Of a stretch of DNA of 64,000 nt, positions 13,367 to 26,100 are shown in pieces. The DNA is from Sebastes aleutianus (lineage: Eukaryota; Chordata; Actinopteri; Perciformes; Sebastidae). Each line of letters starts with the position of its first letter. Position 1 is the stretch's first letter. Under the pieces are notes generated by a model that made no database searches, was not told the origin of the DNA, and was given only the letters and a program-made list of their open reading frames with translations. The stretch spans positions 21,195,629-21,259,628 of the forward strand of contig CAKAKS010000032.1 of NCBI GenBank assembly GCA_916700875.1, given 5' to 3'. Position numbers and translations under genes: made by a program.

Positions 13367-16300
13367 GGCAGGCGAACCGGCCGCCAGCTAAACTCAACCT
13401 GCTCACCTGCCAGGTGAAACACAACCCTGAAGAGAAGAGAAGCTTCGACCTCATATCCCGTAAGTTCTTCTCATTTCATACGTCGCCTTCCTTACCTTTT
13501 TGTCTTCTGTGCTTTCTCTAATCTGTATACGTTGCACTCAAATGCCTCATTTTAATTAGCTCCATTCATCCAGACAGCAGCCGGCAAAGATTTGTTGTGC
13601 AGCACTGTGCATTTCAAATGTTTTTCTATTTCTAGCAAACAGCAGCAAGCCAGAGATAAGCTGATTCTTAAAAATATATATTAACACATCCGGCACATTG
13701 TAATCTAGCATTTAGCCTTAATCCTAGAATGAAATAACAGCGAACAAAAAGCTTTTGTCAATTGACAGAAAACAAATTGGCAACAATTTTGCTTTTCAAT
13801 CTCCAGGAGATTGTGACTGACATTTTTCCCTATTGACTTTAATCAAGAAAAATATCTGCAAATGAATGAATTTGTTTTTCTCTGCATAGTCAATTTCTGT
13901 CAAATAAATGAAGTTAACCGCACTTGTGAAGCTGTGCACTCTGCAGACTTTTCCACACGAATCAATAGCCCGTTACAGGCTTTTGCCCTTTCTGTCCGGA
14001 CTGTGAGATGTAACTAGAAACACTTTTTAAAACGTGTTTTTTGGGGTGTTTTTACCCCTTTTTTCTTTACCCCATAGCTCAAGACCCGTGTCCGCCCATG
14101 TCTCAGCCTCTTTCAATAGGCCTTAGTTTTGGACCAATAGGCTTGCACATTGATGGAAAACCACCCTCTCACTCTACTGATTAGTGTAACTCAATATAGG
14201 TGTGATGAAGACCCATGTCGGTCTCAACGCGTTGGTCATTTTAAACAATTATTACCATGTAAAATGAAGGCTTTTTTTTTTTTTGCACAAACTCTACAAT
14301 GTGCCTTAAATTATTTTTGAAAGAGATTTGCATTTTGTACTATTTTGAGATTATATCCGACCCAAGCAATGAGCCCGTCACAAGATTGAATAAGCACAGT
14401 ACACCTGAAGGATCCAAAGAGCACCTCTATGTGATTACCACAAAGAACCAGCCTTCATGTTTTTTGGGCACATTAAGCCTTTTTTTATTGCCAAGTTGAC
14501 AGTAGAGAGATGACAGGAAATGAGGGGAGAGAGAGAGGGAGAAGGGGACATGACATGCAACAAACATTGCGGTTCACGGTCATTTATGATTTGGCCAGTT
14601 TTTAAAAAAATTGTGTTGGATACAGTGGTGTAAAAATAGTTCTCTCTGGTTATTAGTGAGTGATTCACATCTGAAGGCAGAAATATGGGCTCAAAGAGTT
14701 TTTCGTTGTTGACCTGTCAGCAGGATACTTTAATGCCCTCTGCAGGGAGTCGCTCAGAGCTTTTCCCTCCATCTCTACCGCTCTCTTATTCATGTCCTCC
14801 TCTCTCTTCTGTTGTGTCATCCTTTTTTTCCTGTTTCAGACGACAGAACGTATCACTTTCAGGCCGAGGACGACCAGGACTGTTCGATGTAAGTGCCTGT
14901 TCCTTCCTTCCCTTTGTGTATGTGTGTGTTCGGTCTTGTGTCTAAGTGCATCCTGTTTACCACCTCGGCCACTTTCCACACGCTTCCTCCCTCACACCCA
15001 GTCAGACGCTTGGCCTTGTCTTTACCTCCCACCTCCTGACTATCAACTGCCTTTTACTCCTGGCTTCTCTCCCCTTTTTGAACTCCCTCCTCCTTTTCTT
15101 CACATTTCTTTCTGCTCCGGCTGCTCCCATCCCCACCTCTCAACCTACTTCCTCCTCCTCCTCCTCCCTCTACTTCTTCTCCTTCTTCCTCTGTCATTAT
15201 TCTGATTTTCATTGTCCTGACTCACTTCTCCTGTACGTCTCCCCTCCTCTCCTCCCTCCTCCAGCTGGATCTCGGTGCTACAGAACAGTAAGGAGGAGGC
15301 GTTGAATCAGGCCTTCAAAGGAGACCAGCATGTCGGCGAGAACAACATCGTGCAGGAGCTGACCAAGGCGATCCTGATAGAGGTCAAGAGGATGACGGGA
15401 AATGACGTGTGCTGTGACTGCGGAGCGCCCAGTGAGTGGCAAAAACATCGGCCTCACAAATGATCAACAGAACAGAATCAAATCACATTTTATGATTTTT
15501 ACATGAATGTTTATGACGACAAAAAAGACCAGTGGTTTTGCATATTTTTTATCATTTTATTATTGTTTATATTTTATTGTTTTGTTCCTGTTACGTGCAG
15601 AGACTGTTAAGGAAAACTCGGTGAACCCCAGATATCCCACATTTCAGAGTTCCTGAGTAGTAACCTTTTCAGTGCAAGGAAATAACCAAATTCACATTCT
15701 TTTCTCATGACAACCATTTATACTTATTTTATTTTTCTAAGGCCAACTCAGTTGAATGTTAGGAATTGCGATCCCTTGATTTCTTGACAAAATCCGCTCC
15801 CGTATCCCAAGAGAAATACCTGCTGGAACCCAGGAATGTTAAACACGTGTGCACCTGTGTGTTCACATACTAAAGATGATGTACTTCTCCCAAACCTCAT
15901 TAACACTATTGTATAACTGTTGTAGCTATATTGAAGCGTATTGCTGCCACACCAGGAAAGAAAAATGGATCAGTATCACGTTTTTTTTCCTGGTGTGGCA
16001 GCAATACGCTGCCATACACTCCTAATTCCAACCTTAAGATGCAGTAATTATGATAACACTGCTGCCACAATTATCTGAGGTTTTTGCAGAGATGTCAGTA
16101 GTGATCTTTTTGTTGCCCCCACCGGTTTGTGAGGAGGATTCTGTCCTTTGAGTTAATTGAATATCTGTTGCCATCACAGAGTAGCTGGAACGATATGTGC
16201 ATCCCAAATTGAGAGAGGTGCTGTGCACATTTTACACACTCTGTACAGCAGCAGTAACTTCTCTTATCTAACAGTAATTATCCACGTTTCTGTGGTTAAA

Positions 16301-17663
16301 CTCTAATTTAATTTGTGGCGAGAAATCACAGAAATCCCGGGTGATATATTCCCCCGGAAGTATTGACTTTAACATTACGGGAAATCCTTTAACTTTAGTC
16401 CTTTACTTTACTCCTTTACTTTGTGAAAAAATACAGCCAACACTATGTACACTGCAAGTGGATTATTTGAAGCATGTTTCCAGACTCTGACATAAAAGAC
16501 GAGGAATGATTTGCTGCCTGGAAGGTACATGTAGGAAATCAGACAAAAAAATGTGTGGTATGCTTTAGGGAAAGTGTCAGCAGTGATGCATATGCAAAGT
16601 TATGAGCTAATGGTCTGGTCTGGTCTGGTCTTGGTATGATAAGCTCAGAAAATGCTGAAAGTCCTGCAGACTGGATCCTCTGTATTTGTGGAGATATTCC
16701 ATCACAACTTTGAAATCAGTTTTTCCTCAAATACATGAGGTCCCCCCCCAATCATTTTTCTCAAATCCCATGAAATTCCTTCCTCCCGACATTTTAAATG
16801 TATAGAATACGCATATATAGTATATCCACCCTTACAGCGAGTATCTAGGCCAGACTCGGCTACAGTTCGGCGTGGTCACTTTCCTCTGACATTGTGTGCT
16901 GCGAGATAGTAAAAAGCCCTTCAGGCAGCTATTAAATTTCCAGAGCCGACAGCTTTCCACAAGGACACATCAAAGTTGGCTCACGTGCTGCAAAAATGAC
17001 TTCAGCTTTAGTGGCTTTTGCCCAAGGGCAGTCAAATTCAGCCTCTTTTCCCCTCGTGTGTCGTTTACCTCCTTTTCCCTTTTGTCTTTCTCAGACCCGA
17101 CGTGGCTGTCCACCAACCTTGGAATCCTCACCTGCATTGAATGCTCGGGGATCCACAGGGAGCTTGGAGTCCACTACTCCAGGATCCAGTCCCTCACTCT
17201 GGACGTACTCAGCACCTCAGAGCTCTTGGTAAATCACCGTTGGCGTCTGTTTTCTCGCTGAATCACCTCACCTTTGTCGCAGTTAGTCATTCCATTGTAT
17301 TGATTTTTCCGGACGAATCTCTGTGGAGATTTTTAGGAAGAGGAGGAGAAGACGCGTGGGAGTAGATAGAGCGAGGAGGAATAGGAGATGAGGACAAGAA
17401 GGGTCAGTAAGTCGAGACAGGAAGGAAGGAGAGTAGCATCACCCCAGGCCTCGATCTCCTCTCTCCTCCAGGTCGTCTGGAAGTCTCCACACTCAGAATA
17501 GCTGAGATTTTTTATGGCTTTTCTAATCACTGTTTGGTGTAGAGATTTACCGCCTGTGGGACGGTCGGGATTAAATGCCTCCAGTCGTGATTGCTTTCCT
17601 TGGTGTTAAGACGCCAGTTGTGTTAGCCACAATCAGACGGGCGTAGTGCAGTTTATAACGCTC

Positions 17664-17698
<35 letters not shown>

Positions 17699-20600
17699 CT
17701 GCAACCTGAGGTGGGAGTTCAACAGGCAAAGATGGCGACTTTTAAATTAATGCATGTGGTGCTGAAAATGTCTAGTGTAACTAGTGTGTTAATATGTGTG
17801 TGTCTATGTCCGTGTGTGTGTTCCACAGCTGGCCAAGAATGTGGGGAATGCAGGATTTAATGAAATCATGGAGGCTTGTTTAAGTGCTGAAAATGTGGTG
17901 AAACCCAACCCAGCCAGTGACATGTAAGTCACCCACCGCCTCCTCTCTCCATCCCCTCCTCTCTCCATCCCCTCCTCTCTCCATCCCCTCTTCTCTCCTC
18001 ATCCCCTCCTCTCTCTCTCCTATACCTCTCTCCCTGGACTCTCGCTCTCTCTCTCTTCTCACTTGTATCTCATTACTGACACATCCGATCAGCAACTGTC
18101 AACACCATCATTGTGACATATTGGCACATCTTAACCAGCATTGTACTGATCAGGTTTCCTGAATGTGATTGATTACCTATTCAGTTTGACAAATCAAACA
18201 CACTGATCTGGCATGATTTATGACATGAATGAGAAGTAAGTACAGATGAACAGAGAAAGTAAATCATAATAAATATAAAAAATAAGTATTAGGGATGCAA
18301 CTAACGATTATTTTCACAGTTGATTAATGACAAAAACTGTTGTATTTATTTTGCACTCAAGTTCTTGAAATGAGAAAATACTTAATACTTTTCATTTGTC
18401 AAGTATTTAATTCACACAAGAGTATAACAAATAGGCTTTACTGTGTGGTTATTTCATATAGACGATTTATTTCTTGAATTACCAGAAATCATGCTATATC
18501 ATGATTAATATTGTTATTGAGATATGATAACCTATGACCTATAATGTGATTGACGATTTTGGCCATATCGTCCAGCCTATAGTATAGTGTAGTAATCTAG
18601 CGTAGAATAGTATAGTATACTGTATGTGATTCCTTTTCCTTGCCATTATGAAACTCTATCAAGCACTGAAATCTGAAATGGTAATCAATTGATCACAAAA
18701 ATCGAATTTAGTGTGTTTATTGACCAGTTATGATCAGTGGTTTTAATGCACACCCATCCACATAAAGACCATAAATATAATGACACATCTGTAACTGAGC
18801 AGCTTCCTCTTCACATGTTTATCCAGGCAGGCGAGGAAAGACTTCATCACAGCCAAGTACACAGAGAAACGTTTCGCCAGGAAGAAGTGTCCTGACGCGA
18901 CGTCGCGGCTCCACACGTTGTGTGACGCGGTGAAGGCCCGGGACATCTTCTCCCTCATCCAGGTCTACGCAGAGGGAGTCGACCTCATGGAGCCCATACC
19001 GCTGGCCAACGGACACGTCAGTACACTATATATATTCAACCTATGGGATGTTTGAAACTGAGTCTGTCCTTCATCGGTGGCTTTAAAACTTTATCCAAGT
19101 TGCTTTTCCACCAGGAGTTTGACTTCAAACAATCCGTTGCATCCTTCTTCTCTACTCACATTCCCAGTGGAATATGAAAACATGACGTTTTATCTTTTTA
19201 TTCCAGGAACAAGGGGAGACGGCGCTTCATCTCGCAGTCAGACTGGTGGATAGGACGTCTCTTCACATTGTTGATTTCCTCACTCAGAACAGGTAAACAA
19301 AGCCAGAAAACAACAACACATTCGCACTTCACTTCGGTTATTTGTTACTTGCAGAATGCAATATGCTGGAAGGGGCTTTTACTGTCCGTCTGACTGTGCA
19401 GCAAACATTGAAAATGCCATGAAAAGACACCACTTGTATGATTGGTGTCCTTTAACACTTGTAAAATTAGACCAATTTGCTTATTGGCAGGGATTATCAT
19501 CCCCTTATTTTTCTTTTTCTTCATTTTTTTTCTCATTAGATTGAATATATTGATTATGTATTTTTGTTTTTTTTGTCTTTCTGTATTGCTATACTGTATT
19601 GTTTCACTCATAGAGCTGTGTTTTCTGTTTTTTAAAAATAATGTGTAATATTTTACATATTGCACAACTGCTCTGGCCAGATTTTGTGCTTTGGGCTAGA
19701 CAGGAGAAACAAAGGATTCATTTTATTCCTCCTAAAATTTTCCTCTCTGTCTGTGTCCCTCGGCAGTTTGAATTTGGATAAGCAGACGGCCAAAGGCAGC
19801 ACAGCGCTGCACTACTGCTGCCTGACCGACAACAGCGAGTGTCTGAAACTGCTGCTGCGGGGGAAGGCCTCCATAGAGATCGGTAAGGAAGGTAACACGC
19901 CAGCGGACAGCACGGCCGTGATGCGTTCACTGTCCAACTCTTTCGTTCTCCTTTTCTATGTCTTTCTTTTTCTCACACCTGGATTCGTTTGCATCATCTA
20001 TTCTACTACATTTTAGAGAGTAATATTGTACTTTTTACTCCACTACCTTTTTTTCTGACAGCTGTACACTGGTTACTTTGCATATTCTGCATATTATTTT
20101 TCATACAGAACATAAGAAGCCTTTAAATTGTTCAGTGAAAAAAAAAAAATCCTTCTTATTAAGTTATTTTTTTCTTATAAAAAGTGAAAAAGATTTAGCA
20201 TTTGACTTTTCTTTGGACTTTTTTGTAACAGAATATTTATACATTGTTTTAGTATTACTTTTACTTAATACGTTCCAAGTTTATTTAGTAAATGATCTGC
20301 ATCCTTTTTCCACCACTGTCTCACACAAATGTTTCTCTCGCTGCCTCATCCTCTCTCTGATTACATTCACACCCGTTGGTCCAAGTCTTTCAGGTTCAGT
20401 TCCCAGAGGTTCGGTCTCTGCCAGCACACCATGGCAACTCTTTCTCACAGCACTAATCTTTCTACTCCGCTGTGACATCAACAAAACAAACAGATAATAG
20501 ACGCAGAGAGGAGGAGGACAGAGAGAAACCAGAGAGTTGTTCAGTGTGGGAAACAGTCTAATTACACATTTCTCATGTCACAGTGAAGTGGGAGGAAAGA

Positions 20601-23149
20601 AAATGGGCTGTGTGTTTGTACTCATGTGGATACAGTAGTGATTATATGTTTCTGTTGTTTTCCCTTCAGCTAATGAGGCCGGGGAGACGCCGCTGGATAT
20701 CGCCCGGAGGCTTAAACACCTACAGTGTGAAGAGCTGGTGAGCTTTCTATGTTTAGACTTGGCTTATGCCTGCAAACACATCAGTCCATGAAACCATATT
20801 AAGAGCTGTCAGTCATTTGTGTTTACATGTGTTTGTGTGGATTTGTTTGTGTGTATAGTTGAACCAAGCGCTGGCAGGGAAATTCAACGCCCACGTCCAT
20901 GTTGAATATGAATGGTGCCTGCAGCATGAAGACATGGATGAAAGTGACGAAGATCTGGATGAGAAGGTGAGAGGCACTTCTGTAAGCAGGAGAAGAGTTT
21001 ATAAAGGGCTACACAGCTAGGCAAGAAAAGAAGAATAATAAATAAAAATGCACAACTTTCAGTTGGCTCTTAGAGGATGATGAAACCTAAAACAACTACC
21101 TGAAGAGCCCTAAAGAAAATATTTTGTCCTCCCAAAAATAAGAAGCTCAATTCATTATTATTCCTTTTGTACTTAAAATCCATGCACTTGACGTATAAAC
21201 CAGTCAATCCACGTTCTCAGAGTGTTTTTGTGATGATTTCTGGCTGAAAGTATTGAACTTGTAGCGCATTTCTTTCAAAACATGCATTGCTTTTGGCGAC
21301 TTTGTTTGTTAAATATTTCAGTTGAATTGGAAATGTTTCAGTTTGCATTCCCTGAGAGGCTCAGTTGAGAGCAAGAAAGAAGAAGAAGAAGTACTTTGTC
21401 TTTACTTTTTTTGAAAGTACCTTGAGCATTGATCAATCATTATTTGCAGGGAAGTTGGTTTGTTTATATGTGGTTTGATTTAGGGCTGCAAGGTTGATTT
21501 TTCATGGCTGATTAAACTGTTGATTATTTTCTTGATTAATCGATGAGTTGTTTGGTCCATAAAATGTCAGAAAATTGGGAAAAATGTCGATCAGTGTTTC
21601 CCAAAGCCCAAGACGATGTCCTCAAATGTCTTATTTTGTCCACAACTCAAAGATATTTATTCAGTTTACTGTCAAAGAGGAGTAAAGAAACCAGAAAATA
21701 TTCACATTCAAGAAGCTGGAATCAGAGAATTTTTAAAAATAAATTCTTAAAAAACTACTCAAACCAATTAATTGATTATCAAAATAATTGCCGATTAATT
21801 TAATAGTTGACAACTAATCGATTAATTGTTGCAGCTCTAGTGGTGATAGGCAACATTTTTTAATTTTGCAGACAAATTTAAGTTGAATGAATAATGATGA
21901 AATGGACTTAATCGGCAGGGATTTGAAGATAAATACTGGAGTTATAATGTGGTAAACAAATTGTTGATTTTTCTTTTTAAAAGACCAAATATCACATTTG
22001 AAAGTGGGAATAATGTAAAAACATTACATGAAAACAAGTCTAAGAAGAAGAGACGGAAAATGAGAAAAGTCTGTGGCTGACGTTGGTACTGTACATAGTA
22101 AGAATACAGTGAAGAGATAAAAATCTGATAAACCACATCTGCCCCTCCAGCCCAGCCCTCATCGCAGAGACGAGCGTCCCGTCAGCTGTTACACCCCGAG
22201 CAGTAACTCCCACCTCCAGTCCGGTCCGGGTTCCGCGGGTCGCGACGGCAAGGACAAGCAGCGTGGCTACATGCCCAGCATGGTCAACAACGAGACCTAT
22301 GGCACCATCCTCAACACCAACACAGCTCAGTCTGGCACCTCTCCTGCTCCGCCCCTGCCTCCGAGGAACCTGGGTAAGCTCGGACACAGCGGCATCAGAA
22401 CTTAAAGAAAATTTATATGGTAGTATTTGTAGGCAAAATGGTAGTATATCTTGTTGTCATGTTATGTGTATGTTCAAGTTTGTATGGATAAATAGATGAA
22501 AAAGATCCAACTGATCACCTTTCTGACCTTACTCTGACCTTACTCTGACCTCTATGCCTGCTTCGGGGAAGAGATAATTATAAAATATGCCCTGGAGGAA
22601 CAACCTTATTTAGATCTACAGTATCTGTGAGTCTCATTTGGCCCTGTATCATTGGTTTCCAAAGGCTTCATGTTAATTACTATGCAGGTCTTAGTGACCT
22701 TTTGACCTGTTTCAACGCCACAGATGTTTCTGGGTAAAGTCACACTGGAGACAGATGGATGAGCAGCTTTTCCAGAAAGTTGTTGACCTCTTCACTATGT
22801 GAAGTTGGTCTCGTACATCTAAATGATATCAAATCTAAAGGGCAGGATAATTAAGTTTCAGTCATGAAAAAGCTTACTTGATGAAAAAAACAAACTATCA
22901 AAACTTTACAGGCTAACCGACTTATTGTGACACGTCCCCCACAGTCAGCCTTTAATATCATTAGTGGCCGTCTGGAGTGCTGCCAACGGAGCGGAGGAGA
23001 AACAACCAGCTGCGTTGCCCACCTCACCTCACCTCACCTCACCACAGCCCCCTTCATTCTGCACATTCCCTCTCCCCATTAACTGTCGCTCTCAATTACA
23101 CTCAAATGGAAACGACTTGACTTTTAAAGTGGACGCTGGTTCTGGTGCA

Positions 23150-23181
<32 letters not shown>

Positions 23182-26100
23182 CTCTTTTTTCATCTTAATA
23201 ACCCTTCTCTTTCTCTGTCTCAGTCCAGTTATCTGGCCTGGGGGGGATCGGTCAGTCTTCAGCGTCCAGCAGCTGGAAGCCCGGTTCTTTAGACCTGGTT
23301 GGCCGACAGAGGTCGTCCTCAGACCCCCCCAACATGCACCCTCCTGTCCCCCCTATGAGACTCACTTCAACCGGAGGTATGGACCCCAATAGACCCATTC
23401 CTCCTTCTTAAACTAGACCATTACTACAGTGAAGGCATATTACTTTAAGGGCGCTTTCACGACCATAGTCCGTTTGGCTAGTCCGAATCAGAAGGAAATT
23501 ATTAGTTTTGGTTCATTTTCTATTTCTTCTTCTGCAGAAGTCCAGGTCAGTCCTCTCCCACTCATGTTAACCCGTCGTTTACTTGTGTCCATCTCAGCAA
23601 ATGCCCGTGCAGGCAGCCCGTAATCACCTGCGTTTTGGTTCGCTTCCTGCAATTGGGTCGGATTATGCTCTCACTGCAATCAAACCGCACTAGGATGCTA
23701 TTGGAAACAGTCCTAGACCAACTCTCGCAAGCGGTCTCAGACCGGTTGTTTTGGTCCGCAGCAGAGTTTGATTACTGCGTTCACAACTGCCAAAACAAAT
23801 TACACCAGGGTTTGATTAAAACTGACTAAATGTTGGCTTGTGAAAGATTCAAAGTAGTCTGTTTATGTCTGTGTTTACTAAATGTGTTACTGTAAGGAGG
23901 CAGTCTGGGCTGTCTGTCCCAAATCTTACAATCACCAAGGGGCTTCAAATTCTTTGCAGGTGCTGAGTTTGAGTTTTGTTTATTTGCACAAATTAAAATC
24001 AAACAAATAACATAAACATAACAATGAAAATTGTGCAGGAAGAAGGGAAAAAAAACATAAAGGCTTATTGATTACATCTGCCTCAATAATATAAAAAACA
24101 AATTCACAATGTTGAAAATATTGGAAGCAGTTATATACACAGAAAGATCACACACTCACACTCACTGCCATCTCCTCCCAAATTCTTCCTTGATTCTACA
24201 TGGACATGATGAACAACAATCTGTCCCGTAACAAAAGTATTTGAATAGATTACTATCATTTTTCCAGTGGAATTTGATTAAAATGTTTTTAATGTAATTT
24301 TGAAAGCAGTAAATCAATGTGAATATGTTTTGGGATATATTCCAGATGATGTGATTACCATGAACAAATGAAACAAAACTGAGCAGACAAGCAGCTTCAA
24401 GAACTAATGATTGTTGTTATTATTGATAGGTCTAATTTAATCAATTAATCTCTTTATTGTGATTAATCATTTAGCATGCAAAAAAACGGAAAAAAAAAAC
24501 AGTGTGATGTGTTTAAATTGCTTTTTTTTTTAGTTGCCAGTCTAAAAAATCCAAATGTCCAATCAATGATGTGTTCAGTTTGCAAAGATATGAAAGTAAT
24601 CATGGTGTGTTACTGTGTGTCCCAGGTCTGGGTCCTCCTGTGGCCAAGATGGAGGCCATGAACATACAGTCCAAGTCGAGCCAGGGACCACCAGGGTCCA
24701 GGGCGGTGCCGCCTAAATCTCCTGCAGGGTGAGAACAAAAGGGGGAAAAAACAATGTTTGCATACGGCTAACACAATTGTTTTAATGTGTCTGCAACTAT
24801 AAATTGATCATGTTTAAGTCTGCAATCAGTGCTCAGTGGCGTTTTTACAGCTAGATTATAGATTCATATAATTCATCACACATACACGGGAGCATCGTGC
24901 TTTACCCCAGGGTTCTTGCTGTTGAAAATGCTTGTCTTGTAACGCGGTGCAAGAGGAATGAGCCGACATGGCTGCTGTTTAGCCGCTTCATTAGCTTCCA
25001 GGCTGAGCTCTGCATTGAGCCAGGCGAGCAATAACTCTCCTCCGCAGTCGCCCTTTTGTCTTTTTGTCTCCCGCAGGGCTGATAGTGCTGCAATAAATCT
25101 GCAATAGAGAGCTGTTGAGAGGCTTACAGAGCTGGATGGTTTTCTGTTAGATGTGTGCCTTTTATATAACTTTTACTTTGTTGAAGAAAGTACATTCCTT
25201 TTTTTTTTTTTTTTTTTTACAGCAATGATAAAAGCTTCAACAGACCTCTAAATCGAACGGTATCTATGGAAAGACCAGGTGAGTAAACGGATAAGAGAGA
25301 TAAAAGATCAATTCTGTTACATCTGTGTATGTCCAGCGTACAGAAAACACATTGTTCTATCTGTCAGGTCCTGTTTCTTCTGTGGAAAACGTTTTGTTGT
25401 CGTTGTGATATAATTTCCTCTTCCTGTTCCAGCTAAGGAAGTGCCCCAGAACTCCAAAGGTCAGTCTCTGCCTCCAGCCCCCACGCCGAGGAAGGCCTAT
25501 CCAGTGAGTCCCTCATTCCTCCTCTCATTATCACCCAGATAAAAGTGCTTATTCATTCATACTGTTGTACAGATTCACTGGCTGCTCAGTCATGGTTTAT
25601 TCAGTTAGTAGCGTTGTGCAATTCCCTTCAGTACCCTGCAGGCCGACCTATTGTCTCAGTGTTTCCACTGTCTACTTAAACAGTAAATTTCCTTCCTGTA
25701 CTTTAACAGCAAAGAGCCTCTTTCTCACTTATTGTACTTTTTTTTTTAAAGGTTTTAGGGTGGAATAGGGAGGTTAATTCACAGCTTTCCAGCCTGCAAT
25801 TAGGAAATAATATTTATTTTAGTTAGTCATTCAATGGAAAATATTAGGATTATAGCAACTTTTTCTTTGTTTTCATTTTATGCCTGTGCTACACCAATTA
25901 CATGTTATCACTGGATGAATCAGTGGTTTCTTATATCCGTTACTTTCAGGTATTTTTCAGCCATTAGTCCTTTCAAATAAAATCGGATTTAACTTTATTG
26001 TGCAAAGAAATTAATTCCTTTGGTCAGAGCTGCAAAAAGTGCACAGAAGCAGTTCAAAAGGTCAAAAGTCAATTTCATGTGTGTAGCACAAAATAAACTT

